Of a stretch of 64,000 nt of DNA, positions 44,246 to 53,012 are shown in pieces (position 1 is the first letter of the stretch; each line of letters begins with the position of its first letter). Source of the DNA: Leifsonia shinshuensis (GTDB lineage: Bacteria; Actinomycetota; Actinomycetes; Actinomycetales; Microbacteriaceae); assembly GCF_013410375.1 (NCBI RefSeq), contig NZ_JACCFL010000001.1:3100001-3164000 (forward strand), written 5' to 3'. The translations under genes were made by a program, and so were the position numbers. The notes beneath the pieces are model-generated. The model ran no database searches. It had not been told where the DNA came from and worked only from the letters and a program-made list of their open reading frames with translations.

Positions 44246-45688
44246 ATGGACGCGTTGGGCTGGCTGGCCGGGACCGACTACACGATCGCGCGCGAGATCC
44301 TGCAGCGCGGGGTCGCGGCACTCTACGTCGTGGCGTTCCTCTCGGCCGTCGCGCAGTTCCCCGCCCTCCTCGGCGAGCACGGCCTCCTGCCCGCGCCGCG
44401 CTTCCTGCGGCTGACCTACGCCAGGCGCCAGCCGACGCTGTTCCGGTGGCGGTACTCCGACCGGCTGCTGCTCGCCGTCGCCTGGACCGGAGCCGTCCTG
44501 GCCGCCCTGGTCGTCGTCGGGGTGCTGCAGCTCGCCCCGTCCTACGTGTTCGTGCCGGTCTTCCTCGTGATCTGGTTCCTGTACCTCTCCATCGTGAACA
44601 TCGGGCAGACCTTCTACGGCTTCGGCTGGGAGAGCCTGATCTGCGAGGCCGGCTTCACCGTCGCCTTCCTCGGCGCCTGGGACACCGCTCCCCCGATCAC
44701 GATCGTCTTCCTGCTGCGCTGGCTGGTGTTCCGGCTGGAGTTCGGCGCCGGGATGATCAAGATGCGCGGCGACCGCTCCTGGCGCGACCTGACCGCGCTG
44801 TACTACCACCACGAGACCCAGCCGATGCCGAACCCGCTCTCCCGGACCGCGCACCTGCTGCCGAGGTGGTGGCATCGCGTGGAGGTGCTGGGCAACCACT
44901 TCGCACAGCTCGTCGTTCCGTGGCTGCTGTTCCTCCCGCAGCCGGTGGCGAGCGCCGCTGCCGCGGTCGTCATTCTCACCCAGCTCTGGCTGGTGGCGAC
45001 CGGCAACTTCGCCTGGCTGAACTGGATCACCATCGTGCTGGCCTTCGCGGGCGTCAGCGACGGCGCGTGGCGCTGGATCAGCGGCGGCGCGATCCACGGC
45101 GGCATCGGCGCGGCGGAGGTGCCGCTCTGGTACGCGGTCGTCGCGCTGCTGGTGAGCGCGTTCCTGGTGGCGCTCAGCTGGTGGCCCCTGCGGAACCTGT
45201 TCCGCCGCCGGCAGCTGATGAACGCGAGCTTCAACCGCTGGCACCTGGTCAACGCCTACGGCGCGTTCGGGAGCGTCACCAAGGAGCGCTACGAGGTGGT
45301 GGTGGAGGGCACGGCCGACGACCCGCACGCCGCCGGCGCCGAGTGGCGCGAGTACGGCTTCAAGGGCAAGCCGGGCGACGTGCGGCGGCTGCCGCGGCAG
45401 TACGCGCCGTACCATCTGCGGCTGGACTGGCTGATGTGGTTCCTCGCGCTGGGCTCGCGGGACTCGCCGTGGTTCGAGGTGTTCCTGCTGCGCCTGCTGG
45501 AGGCGGACCGGCCGACGCTCCGGCTGCTCCGCGAGGACCCGTTCGGCGGGGAGGCTCCGCGCTCGGTGCGGGCGCGGATGTTCCTGTACCGCTTCGCCAC
45601 GCGCGCCGAGAAGCGCGCGACCGGGGACCGCTGGGTGCGCACCGAGGTCGGGACGCTGGTGCCGCCGGTCGCGCTGCGGGGTCAATAG
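44246..45688 (+). CDS. Lipase maturation factor family membrane protein
   Basis: 480 residues, with about eight membrane segments. Signature stretches of the LMF1 family are RWLVFRLEFGAGMIKMRGD (near 155), LYYHHETQPMPNPLS, and NRWHLVNAYGAFGSVTKERYEVV (near 330). The soluble C-terminus has QYAPYHLRLDWLMWFLALG. Eukaryotic LMF1 folds lipases in the ER; the bacterial role is unknown, and no lipase gene is adjacent. It ends seven bases inside the convergent small gene. Confidence 0.88.
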   Translation: MDALGWLAGTDYTIAREILQRGVAALYVVAFLSAVAQFPALLGEHGLLPAPRFLRLTYARRQPTLFRWRYSDRLLLAVAWTGAVLAALVVVGVLQLAPSYVFVPVFLVIWFLYLSIVNIGQTFYGFGWESLICEAGFTVAFLGAWDTAPPITIVFLLRWLVFRLEFGAGMIKMRGDRSWRDLTALYYHHETQPMPNPLSRTAHLLPRWWHRVEVLGNHFAQLVVPWLLFLPQPVASAAAAVVILTQLWLVATGNFAWLNWITIVLAFAGVSDGAWRWISGGAIHGGIGAAEVPLWYAVVALLVSAFLVALSWWPLRNLFRRRQLMNASFNRWHLVNAYGAFGSVTKERYEVVVEGTADDPHAAGAEWREYGFKGKPGDVRRLPRQYAPYHLRLDWLMWFLALGSRDSPWFEVFLLRLLEADRPTLRLLREDPFGGEAPRSVRARMFLYRFATRAEKRATGDRWVRTEVGTLVPPVALRGQ

Positions 45689-46131
45689 GGTCGGGCATTA
45701 GCGATTGCGAGGCTCAGATAGGAGGCCCGGACAGCAAGCGGATACTTCCGCTCGGGAGCCACCGCCGCCGGATCGACGAGACAGGCCTCGATGTCATCCA
45801 GGTTCGTACCGGTGAGCAGGGCAAGGTTGAGTGTCGTCAGCTTGAACTCGATGGTCAGCCCTTCGAGAATCGCCTTCAGGCGTTCGTCGTCTCCGATCTC
45901 CATCCCCTGGATCAGTTGCGCTGCAAGAACCGATAAGCGAGTGCTTTCGTCACTTGAGAGCGGGAACGCCGCCGCTGACATCCCCACCTCGTAACGATTC
46001 GACTCCGCGAGGACTGCCCCAAGGCGTTCCCCGGCGATTCCTGTGATCGCCTCCAGCGCGGTCTCTGAGACGCGGCCCTGCGCGACGATGCGCCGCAGCT
46101 CGGCCACGGTGTTGAAGCTCGTTCCGCCCAT
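45682..46131 (-). CDS. Small helical protein, possible HTH regulator, lower GC
   Basis: 149 residues, not recognised. It is all-helical with two similar segments that look like helix-turn-helix units: VSETALEAITGIAGERLGAVL (about 20-40, split motif) and TTLNLALLTGTNLDDIEACL (about 103-122). Between them is LSSDESTRLSVLAAQLIQGM. GGAAGGGAA eight bases before ATG 46131 supports the start. GC is near 60% by eye, against about 72% in neighbours. It lies directly downstream of a secreted-protein gene with the same bias, probably in one operon. Confidence 0.65.
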   Translation of the reverse strand: MGGTSFNTVAELRRIVAQGRVSETALEAITGIAGERLGAVLAESNRYEVGMSAAAFPLSSDESTRLSVLAAQLIQGMEIGDDERLKAILEGLTIEFKLTTLNLALLTGTNLDDIEACLVDPAAVAPERKYPLAVRASYLSLAIANARPY

Positions 46132-46229
46132 CGATGATTCCCTTCCCGCGTCGCCCTCGCACCGCGCACCCGGTGCCGCTCGAACACGCTGTGCGTGCTC
46201 CGATTCACGCACGCGATGCCAGGGTTTCG

Positions 46230-46781
46230 CTAGTTCTTGAACGTCGTGTAGATCGGCATGGTCTTGGCAACGGCCGCGCCCAGAAGGAATGCCGTGCCTT
46301 CGAGAACGCCGCTGTATGTGTGGCCGCGCAAGTTGCTGGTGGGGACGGAGCCGGAGAATCCGACGACCGGGCTCCTACCCCCAGATCCGCCGTGGGAGAT
46401 GTCAGTCACCGTGAAGACTCCCACGAAGGTCGTCACCGGGATGGACATCGCGATTCCATAGCGGAACGCACCATTCGAACCGGTGACTGTCAGCGTTCCT
46501 GCGTTGCCGCTGAACACAGCGCGCGACAAGGTCCCAGCAGCAGCTTCGTCCGGAGCGATCCGCTCCATACCGACCGTGACCGTCTCACCCTCCGCGAAGG
46601 TGATGGTCTCGCCGCCGATGGTGAGCTCATAGCTCGACTCCGCAACCTCGGCCGCGTTCGCTGGGGGCGCCGTGGCCCCGATCGCGAAGATAGCCGCGAC
46701 GACGGCAATGACGACGACCGAGACTCCGCGTGTGGGCCGGGGTGCAGTCGCGTGCGTACCGACAGTGGTTGATTCACTCAT
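46230..46781 (-). CDS. Small secreted protein, unknown function, lower GC
   Basis: 183 residues. A hydrophobic segment (about 22-43, VSVVVIAVVAAIFAIGATAPP) ends in a signal-peptidase site (ANAAE). The mature part is beta-rich and Gly/Thr/Ser-rich (YELTIGGETITFAEGETVTV, then MSIPVTTFVGVFTV). No cysteines, no sorting signal. GAGGAG six bases before ATG 46781 is a strong SD. GC is about 62% by eye. Not recognised. The small helical gene follows 98 bases downstream on the same strand. Confidence 0.75.
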   Translation of the reverse strand: MSESTTVGTHATAPRPTRGVSVVVIAVVAAIFAIGATAPPANAAEVAESSYELTIGGETITFAEGETVTVGMERIAPDEAAAGTLSRAVFSGNAGTLTVTGSNGAFRYGIAMSIPVTTFVGVFTVTDISHGGSGGRSPVVGFSGSVPTSNLRGHTYSGVLEGTAFLLGAAVAKTMPIYTTFKN

Positions 46782-46808
46782 GCTGGCTCCTCGTTGAGAT
46801 CCGAACCG

Positions 46809-46823
46809 ATGAAACGATTTCAT
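46809..46823 (-). promoter_or_regulatory. 15-bp palindrome upstream of the secreted-protein gene
   Basis: ATGAAA (46809-46814) and TTTCAT (46818-46823) flank CGA, about 28 bases before the start of the secreted protein. The surrounding 130 bases (46782-46913) are unusually AT-rich for this genome. It may be an operator, possibly for the small helical protein. Confidence 0.4.
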
Positions 46824-46913
46824 GGCGACTCTAACCACATCCATCTCAAATATCTCAACCGGGCGATGGAGCAGATCTGTCTTCAGGGGCGCGGTTCCCG
46901 AGAGACGCGAGCG

Positions 46914-47540
46914 TCAGTACCCGGTGCGCTCCTCTTGCAGCCGGGCCAGGTCGCGCCAGATCAGCAGCTTGAGCCTCGCCGGCTTCTCCCGCTCGTAGTC
47001 GGCCTTCAGCGCCTCGACGCCGGAGAACGCGTCCAGCCCCGCCTCGATCGCGCGGCCGACCTCGTCCCAGGCGTCCACCCGGCCGCGCTCGACCAGGGCC
47101 AGCAGCTCGTCCTCCGAGTCCGCCTTGGCCCGCAGCGCGCTCGCCAGCGCGACCGCCGCGTCCCTGCGCAGCCGCAGGTTCGCCACGTCGACGTCGCGGT
47201 AGTCGTGCGGGTGGGTCGCGTCGCCGCGCAGGCCCTGGGCGACCTCCAGATCCGCGTCGATCCGGCCGGCGGCCTCCCCCTGTTCGGAGGCGAGCTCGCG
47301 CAGCAGGTGCGCCGCCTCGCCGGTGTGCCGGGCGGGGTCGAAGTCGTTGCCGTACTGCAGGGTGTCCACCACGATGTGGTTCTTGACGGCCATCCGGGTG
47401 GCGTATTCCGCCAGGAGCATACCTTCCTCGACCGTCTGCTCCAGCGTGGGCGCGGCGGTCTCCGGCAGGGCGTCCTCGTCGAAGGGACGCGTGCGCACGG
47501 TCTTCTCCGTGCGCTTCCTCAGCCAGTTCGGCCAGCGCAT
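46914..47540 (-). CDS. Conserved hypothetical protein, helical
   Basis: 208 residues. A basic start (MRWPNWLRKRTEKTVRTRPF) leads into a long helical body rich in Ala, Glu, Leu and Arg, with EEGMLLAEYATRMAVKNHIV near residue 40 and coiled-coil-like heptads later. No membrane segment or signal peptide. Such proteins occur in Microbacteriaceae; some have been labelled asparagine synthase, which the sequence does not support. AAAGG lies nine bases before ATG 47540. Confidence 0.68.
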   Translation of the reverse strand: MRWPNWLRKRTEKTVRTRPFDEDALPETAAPTLEQTVEEGMLLAEYATRMAVKNHIVVDTLQYGNDFDPARHTGEAAHLLRELASEQGEAAGRIDADLEVAQGLRGDATHPHDYRDVDVANLRLRRDAAVALASALRAKADSEDELLALVERGRVDAWDEVGRAIEAGLDAFSGVEALKADYEREKPARLKLLIWRDLARLQEERTGY

Positions 47541-47630
47541 GGCCACAGCCTTTCGGGTCGGTCGGGGACGCCGGGCTTCGGCGCCACCTCCCATTCTGTC
47601 CGATCGCGCCGACAGCCCGGCGCGACGGGC

Positions 47631-48026
47631 TCAGCCGCGGCTCGCGAAGAAGGTGTTGGCGCGCTGCGTGTAAAGCAGCGACAGGATGACCACGGCCCAG
47701 AGGATCTCGAGGATCCCGCTGAAGAACTGCAGGCTGAACAGCAGGATCACGCCGCTGACCGCGTTGAGGATCATGACGACCGTGACCAGTCCGCGCGCGA
47801 ACCGGCTGCCGCTCAGGAGGCCGCGGGCGACGATCAGGACCACGATGCCCAGGATGATCGAGAGGATGGCCGAGGTGGTGATCCCGGCGACCGCGCCCGC
47901 GTCCGACGCGCGCACCATCTGGTCGCGGGTGAAGAGGATGACCACCCCGCCGATGATGCCGAGGACTCCGTCGATGTAGGTGAGCACGGCGACGAACGTC
48001 ACGGAGCCGGGACGGGTGGCTGGCAT
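47631..48026 (-). CDS. Small four-helix membrane protein
   Basis: 131 residues with four membrane segments (about 10-32, 45-67, 75-98, 102-122) and short loops: LGIIGGVVILFTRDQ, ILSIILGIVVLIVARGLL, GLVTVVMILNAVSGVILL, ILEILWAVVILSLLY. It resembles the DUF7144-like small membrane proteins of Actinobacteria; the function is unknown. AGGAGGACCC directly precedes the ATG. It lies upstream of the helical hypothetical gene on the same strand. Confidence 0.75.
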   Translation of the reverse strand: MPATRPGSVTFVAVLTYIDGVLGIIGGVVILFTRDQMVRASDAGAVAGITTSAILSIILGIVVLIVARGLLSGSRFARGLVTVVMILNAVSGVILLFSLQFFSGILEILWAVVILSLLYTQRANTFFASRG

Positions 48027-48140
48027 GGGTCCTCCTCACAGTTGCTGCGAGGATAGCGCCGGAGGCCGCGCGCCGGGCAGGGGCATCGTGCGTCGGTCGC
48101 GCGCCCGGCGGATGTCGGGAGGCCGTGGCAGGCTGGGGTC

Positions 48141-48443
48141 ATGGCCGGTGTGCGCTACGAGTTCGAGACGGAGCTGTTCCGCTGGGAGGCGCGGCGCGAC
48201 CTGTGGGTGTTCGCCCGGCTTCCCGACGACGTGTCGGAGGAGATCCGGCTGCAGCCGCATCCGCCCGCCGGCTGGGGCTCGGTCAAAGTGATGGTGACGC
48301 TCGGCGGGTCGCGCTGGTCGACCTCGGTGTTCCCGGAGAGCGCCGACGGCGCCTACGTGGTGGCGATCAAGGGCGACGTCCGCCGGCGCGAGGGCGTCGG
48401 CCTCGGGGACCGGGTGCTGCTGGGCGTGGAGACGTTGCTGTAG
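48141..48443 (+). CDS. DUF1905 family protein
   Basis: 100 residues. YEFETELFRWEARRDLWVFARLPDDVSEEI followed by GWGSVKVMVTLGGSRWSTSVFP (shown in parts) matches DUF1905, a small beta-barrel family found alone or with YdeI-like domains. The function is not known. It stands alone, convergent with the MBL gene with 34 bases between the stops. Confidence 0.85.
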   Translation: MAGVRYEFETELFRWEARRDLWVFARLPDDVSEEIRLQPHPPAGWGSVKVMVTLGGSRWSTSVFPESADGAYVVAIKGDVRRREGVGLGDRVLLGVETLL

Positions 48444-48477
48444 GCGACGGCACGGTCTCGGCGACGGCACCGGCCGT

Positions 48478-49407
48478 TCACGCCGCGCGGGCGACGAACT
48501 CGCGGTGCTGCGCGGTCTGCCGCAGCGCGGAGAGCAGGGTGAAGCCGGCGAGGGCGTCCCAGCCTGAAGTCCAGGTCAGCGTGCGCGCGGTCTCCCACAC
48601 CGTGCCGCCCGGATGCGCGGCGACCTCCTCCGCACGGCGGAGGTGGTGGGCGGCCAGGGCGGCGCAGCGCTCGCGCAGCCCGGTGAACGGGTCCTCGTGG
48701 CCGGGGAGGGCGCGGAGCCCGTCGCGGTCCAGGCGCGCGACGCGGTCGAGCGAGGCGAGGTAGTCGGCGATCGGGTTGGTCGTGGTCGGCCCGCCGAGCC
48801 CCAGGCCGGAGTTGACGGTCGGCAGCACGTGGTCGCCGGTGAGCAGCAGGCCGGCCTCCTCGTCGTGCAGGCACAGGTGTCCGCCGGTGTGGCCGGGCGT
48901 GCCGACGACGCGGATCCTCCGGCCGGGGAGCGCCAGCAGCTCGCCGTCGGTCAGCACGCCGGTCAGCACCGAGTCCACCAGTTCCGCGGCGGGCCCCGTG
49001 GGCACCGCGGCCGCCGCCAGCAGTTCCGGCCGGCGCTCCGGCGGGACACCCCACGCGTCGAGGTCCGGCGCGGGGAGACCTGCGGCGATCAGCCCGAGCG
49101 CCGCCCGCTCCCGGTCGTGGACGAGGACGGACGCGCCGGTCTCCGCCGCCAGCGCCGCGGCGCCGCCGGCGTGGTCGGGGTGCAGATGCGTGATCACGAT
49201 CGCCGCGACCGACGCAGCGCCGAGGGACTCGCGCAGCGTCGCCCGAGCCGCCCGCGTCGGCGACCCGGGATCGACCACGTGGACCCGGCCGTCGGCGTCG
49301 TCGATCAGATAGGCGTTGCTGAACGGCAGGCCGGTGCCGGGCGGCATCGGGACGCGCACCCGGCGCACACCTGGCGCGATGGTCTCGGTGGCGGAAGTCG
49401 ACGGCAT
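48478..49407 (-). CDS. MBL-fold metallo-hydrolase
   Basis: 309 residues. The zinc motif is ITHLHPDHAGGAAAL (HxHxDH, about residue 75). Further ligands are in VVGTPGHTGGHLCL and LLTGDHVLP, and the last His in LRALPGHEDPF. The C-terminal helical part fits the LACTB2-like subgroup. The substrate could be a thioester or another hydrolysable ester; sequence does not decide. It is downstream of gap on the same strand but separated by a terminator hairpin. Confidence 0.85.
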   Translation of the reverse strand: MPSTSATETIAPGVRRVRVPMPPGTGLPFSNAYLIDDADGRVHVVDPGSPTRAARATLRESLGAASVAAIVITHLHPDHAGGAAALAAETGASVLVHDRERAALGLIAAGLPAPDLDAWGVPPERRPELLAAAAVPTGPAAELVDSVLTGVLTDGELLALPGRRIRVVGTPGHTGGHLCLHDEEAGLLLTGDHVLPTVNSGLGLGGPTTTNPIADYLASLDRVARLDRDGLRALPGHEDPFTGLRERCAALAAHHLRRAEEVAAHPGGTVWETARTLTWTSGWDALAGFTLLSALRQTAQHREFVARAA

Positions 49408-49430
49408 CCCCTCACGCTACTGGAGACGCG

Positions 49431-49467
49431 GAACGGACCGCGCCCCGGCGAGGGACGCGGTCCGTTC
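49431..49467 (-). terminator. Terminator hairpin after gap
   Basis: GAACGGACCGCG (49431-49442) and CGCGGTCCGTTC (49456-49467) form a perfect 12-bp stem with a 13-base loop, starting 14 bases after the gap stop on the minus strand. T content after it is low. Confidence 0.65.
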
Positions 49468-49480
49468 GGGAGGACAGCTG

Positions 49481-50476
49481 TCAGCCGGCGAGCAGCCCGA
49501 GGGTGTCGACGACACGGTTCGAGAAGCCCCACTCGTTGTCGTACCAGGCGACGACCTTGACGTGGCGGCCGTCCACCCGGGTCAGCGCGGAGTCGAAGAT
49601 CGAAGACGCCGGGTTGCCGGTGATGTCGGACGAGACCAGAGCGTCGTCGGAGTACTCCAGGATGCCGGCGAGCTTCCCCTCGGCGGCGGCGCGGTACGCG
49701 GCCAGCACGTCGTCGCGGGTGACGTCGCGCGAGACCGTGGTGTTCAGCTCCACGATCGAGCCGACCGGGACCGGCACGCGGATCGAGTCGCCGGACAGCT
49801 TGCCGTCGAGGTTCGGGAGGACGAGGCCGATCGCCTTGGCGGCGCCGGTCGTGGTCGGCACGATGTTCACGGCGGCGGCACGGGCGCGGCGCGGGTCGCG
49901 GTGCGGGCCGTCCTGCAGGTTCTGCTCCTGCGTGTAGGCGTGGACGGTGGTCATGAAGCCGTGCTCGATGCCGGCCAGCTCGTCCAGGACCGCGGCGAGC
50001 GGCGCGAGGGCGTTCGTGGTGCAGGACGCGTTCGAGACGATGGTGTGCACGGCCGCGTCGTAGGCGTCGGTGTTCACGCCGTACGCCAGCGTGACGTCCG
50101 CGCCGTCGGCGGGGGCGCTGATCAGCACCTTCTTCGCGCCGGCCTCCAGGTGGGCGCGCGCGGCGGTGGCGGAGGTGAACCGGCCGGTGGACTCGAGCAC
50201 GATGTCCACGCCGAGCTCGCCCCACGGCAGCTGGGCGGGCTCGCGCTCGGCGAGCACGCGGATGCGGCGGCCGTCGACCACGAGCACGTCGCCGTCGACG
50301 GAGACGGGACGGCCGAGACGTCCGGCGGTGGAGTCGAAGGCGAGGAGCTTGGCGAGGGCGGCGGGCTCGGTCAGATCGTTGACGGCCACGACCTCCAGGT
50401 CGCTGTCGCGCTCCAGGAGGGCGCGGAGCACGTTGCGGCCGATGCGGCCGAATCCGTTGATGGCGATGCGGGTCAT
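49481..50476 (-). CDS. gap: Glyceraldehyde-3-phosphate dehydrogenase, type I
   Basis: 331 residues. NAD-binding start AINGFGRIGRNVLRALL, catalytic Cys in SNASCTTNALAPLA (about residue 149), and the C-terminal WYDNEWGFSNRVVD. It is a standard glycolytic enzyme. It stands alone, without pgk or tpiA, which usually follow gapA in Actinobacteria, so this may be a second copy. AGGGGATCCT-type purine runs precede the ATG. A GlxA regulator lies upstream on the same strand. Confidence 0.94.
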   Translation of the reverse strand: MTRIAINGFGRIGRNVLRALLERDSDLEVVAVNDLTEPAALAKLLAFDSTAGRLGRPVSVDGDVLVVDGRRIRVLAEREPAQLPWGELGVDIVLESTGRFTSATAARAHLEAGAKKVLISAPADGADVTLAYGVNTDAYDAAVHTIVSNASCTTNALAPLAAVLDELAGIEHGFMTTVHAYTQEQNLQDGPHRDPRRARAAAVNIVPTTTGAAKAIGLVLPNLDGKLSGDSIRVPVPVGSIVELNTTVSRDVTRDDVLAAYRAAAEGKLAGILEYSDDALVSSDITGNPASSIFDSALTRVDGRHVKVVAWYDNEWGFSNRVVDTLGLLAG

Positions 50477-50580
50477 GCGGAGGGGATCCTTTCGTTCCCT
50501 CCCAGCCTCGCCGCCGCAGTCTCGGGCCGACAGGGGCGTGATCGCCACGGTTCGAAAGGATCCCGCCAGGGCAGTGCGGC

Positions 50581-51537
50581 TCAGCCGGCGTCGCCGCTGA
50601 AGGTGCGCCGGTACTCGCTCGGCGTCGTGCCGAGGATGCGCTGGAAGTGCAGTCGCAGGTTGGCGCCGGTGCCGAGCCCGACATCCGCGGCGATCTGCTC
50701 GACGCTCAGCTCCGAGCGCTCCAGCAGCTCGCGCGCGACGTCGATGCGCGCCCGCATCACCCACTGCATGGGCGTGTAGCCGGTGTCCTCCACGAAGCGG
50801 CGCGAGAAGGTGCGCGGCGAGACCGCCGCACGGCGGGAGAGCACCTCCAGCGTCAGCGGGTCCCCCAGCCGGTGCAGCGCCCACTCCCGCACCGCGGCGA
50901 ACCGCTCGCCGAGCGGTTCCGGGACGCTGCGCGGCACGTACTGCGCCTGCCCGCCGCTGCGGTAGGGCGCCGCGACCAGCCGCCGGGCGGCGTGGTTGGC
51001 GGCGGCGATGCCGAGGTCGCCGCGCAGGATGTGCAGGCAGAGGTCGATGCCGCTGGCCGCTCCCGCCGACGTCAGCACGTCGCCCTCGTCGACGAACAGG
51101 ACGTTCTCGTCCACCCGGATCCGCGGGTGGCGCTGCGCGAGGGCGCGCGTGTAGTGCCAGTGCGTGGTGGCGCGCTTGCCGTCCAGGAGGCCGGTCGCCG
51201 CGAGCGCGAACGCGCCCGTCGAGATCGCCGCCAGCCGGGCGCCGCGCGCGTGCGCGGCGAGCAGGGCCTCCACCACCGCGGGCGGCGGATCGTCGCGGTC
51301 GGGGTGGCGGTAGCCCGGCAGGAAGACGATGTCCGCCCAGCCGAGCGCCTCCAGCCCGTGCGCCACGTGGTACGACAGGCCGTCGCCGCCGGTCACCAGC
51401 CCGGGCGCGGCGCCGCAGACGCGGACCTCGTACGGCATGCTCGCGCGTGTGGTGAAGACCTGCGCGGGGATGCCGACGTCCAGCGGCTTGGCCCCCTCCA
51501 GGACGAGGACGGCGACGCGGTTCAGGCGGTCGGACAC
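50581..51537 (-). CDS. GlxA-family transcriptional regulator (PfpI-like plus AraC)
   Basis: 318 residues. An N-terminal DJ-1/PfpI-like domain (1-190) precedes an AraC-type double helix-turn-helix (about 215-310; LEVLSRRAAVSPRTFSRRF and VEQIAADVGLGTGANLRLHF). The nucleophile elbow, usually VCTGAF, reads AISTGAFALA, so the cysteine is replaced by Ser and the domain is likely a sensor. GTG start at 51537. It may regulate the adjacent gap or MBL gene. Confidence 0.88.
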   Translation of the reverse strand: MSDRLNRVAVLVLEGAKPLDVGIPAQVFTTRASMPYEVRVCGAAPGLVTGGDGLSYHVAHGLEALGWADIVFLPGYRHPDRDDPPPAVVEALLAAHARGARLAAISTGAFALAATGLLDGKRATTHWHYTRALAQRHPRIRVDENVLFVDEGDVLTSAGAASGIDLCLHILRGDLGIAAANHAARRLVAAPYRSGGQAQYVPRSVPEPLGERFAAVREWALHRLGDPLTLEVLSRRAAVSPRTFSRRFVEDTGYTPMQWVMRARIDVARELLERSELSVEQIAADVGLGTGANLRLHFQRILGTTPSEYRRTFSGDAG

Positions 51538-51585
51538 GGTTTCAGGCTAGCGCCGGCCGGTCGGCGACGCGGTCGCCCGCGGCGC

Positions 51586-52863
51586 TCAGGCGCGGAGCCG
51601 GCGGCGCAGCACCAGCAGCAGAGCGCCGGCCGCGACCAGGAGCACCGCGGCCGTGGCTCCCGCCGGCGCCCACGTCGCGGCGGTCGATCCGGTGTCGGCG
51701 AGCTGGGGGCCTCCGGCGACCGCGGCCGGGATGACGACGGTCACGGCGCTCGTGCTCGCGACGACGGAGCCCGCCACCACGGTCTGCACCGGGAACGATC
51801 CGGCGGCCTGGCCGGCGGCGACCGTGAATGTCACGGTGGCGGCGCCCGAGGCGTCGGTGGTCCCGCTCGCGACGGTCGCTCCGGCGAAGGTCTCGGTGAA
51901 GGGGATGTTCGACGGCAGTCCGCTCACCTGCACGGTGACCGTGTCGCCGGGCTTGACGGTGGTGGCAGCGGTCGTCGCCTTCGGCGTGAACGACCAGGTG
52001 AACGTCACGGTGCCGGAGCCGGTCCCCGCTGCGGCAGCGGAAGCCGTCAGCCCGGTCGCGAGGAAGCCGGAGCCGCCGCCGCCCGGGGCCACGACGTCGA
52101 CGGGGCTGTCGCCGTTCGGGACGTTGCGCATGATCGCGCCGCCGCCCCCGCCGGCGTACCCGGCTCCGCCGGAGCCGGCGTGGTGGGTGGTCGCGCCGAT
52201 CGTGAGCGAGCCGCCCGCGCCGCCCGCGACCGCCGCGGTCCCGCTCGGCGCGGCGCCCGGAACGCCCGGCGCGTCGCCGGCGCCCGCTGCGCCGGCCGCC
52301 GCGGAGCCGCCTCCGCCGTTGGCGGCCAGCGTCCCGAACGCCGTGCCTGCGCCGCCCGCCGTGACGCCGGCCGTGGTGGGCGAGCCGCCCGCGCCGCCCG
52401 GGTAGGTGGCGAAGATCTGGCCCGGCAGGTCGAGGAGGCCGGCGTAGCCGCCGCCCCCTCCGCCGCCGGCGATCGCGACGAGGCTGCCTCCGGAGGTGAG
52501 CTGGCTGGCGCTGCCGGTCCCGGCGGCGCCGACCGTGACGCTGAAAGTGCGCCCCGCGTACGCGGCGCCGAGGGCGATTGTCGCGCTGCCGCCCGCGCCG
52601 CCCACGGCGGTCGGGTCGGCGGTGATCGCGAGCGGCGCCGGGGCGCCCGAAGCGCCGACGATCGTCGCGGTGAGGCTGGTGGCCGCGGGCGGAGCCGTGA
52701 AGGTCGCGGTGCCCGCGGTGTCGAAGACGGCCGTGCAACCGGTGACGCAGGTGGCGGGCGAGGCGCTGTTCGCCAGCGCGGGGGTCCCCGCGAGCGCGAC
52801 GGCGCCGACGGCGAGCAGGAGGCCGGAGAGGTACGGGAGCGAGCGGGACGGGCGACGGCGCAC
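51586..52863 (-). CDS. Glycine-rich LAXTG-anchored surface protein
   Basis: 425 residues. The signal peptide (about 1-32, LSGLLLAVGAVALAGTPALA) is followed by CVTGC, a Gly/Ala-rich central region (about 90-270) with many GGAGG and GGGGGG runs reminiscent of PGRS proteins, and an Ig-like domain (about 295-375, VKPGDTVTVQVSGLPSNIPF). The sorting signal is LADTG, a hydrophobic helix, then RRRLRA, as cleaved by class E sortases. GTG 52863 is supported by AAGGAC about six bases upstream; the open frame before it is weak. No sortase is nearby. Confidence 0.82.
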   Translation of the reverse strand: MRRRPSRSLPYLSGLLLAVGAVALAGTPALANSASPATCVTGCTAVFDTAGTATFTAPPAATSLTATIVGASGAPAPLAITADPTAVGGAGGSATIALGAAYAGRTFSVTVGAAGTGSASQLTSGGSLVAIAGGGGGGGYAGLLDLPGQIFATYPGGAGGSPTTAGVTAGGAGTAFGTLAANGGGGSAAAGAAGAGDAPGVPGAAPSGTAAVAGGAGGSLTIGATTHHAGSGGAGYAGGGGGAIMRNVPNGDSPVDVVAPGGGGSGFLATGLTASAAAAGTGSGTVTFTWSFTPKATTAATTVKPGDTVTVQVSGLPSNIPFTETFAGATVASGTTDASGAATVTFTVAAGQAAGSFPVQTVVAGSVVASTSAVTVVIPAAVAGGPQLADTGSTAATWAPAGATAAVLLVAAGALLLVLRRRLRA

Positions 52864-53012
52864 GGTGGTCCTTCGGGTGGGGCGCGCGGGTCCGCGCCGG
52901 TTCGGGTGATCCCGGACGAGCCGGGAGGTGAGCACAGCCTAGCGGCGCGCGCCCACCGGCCGCTCACCGCACGGGTGTCCACCAGCCGCCGGAGGACATC
53001 CGCAGCCGCCGG

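Noticed and set aside
46914..47540. Asparagine synthase annotation for the helical protein
   Set aside because: No glutaminase or ATP-pyrophosphatase motifs are present; the protein is short and helical.
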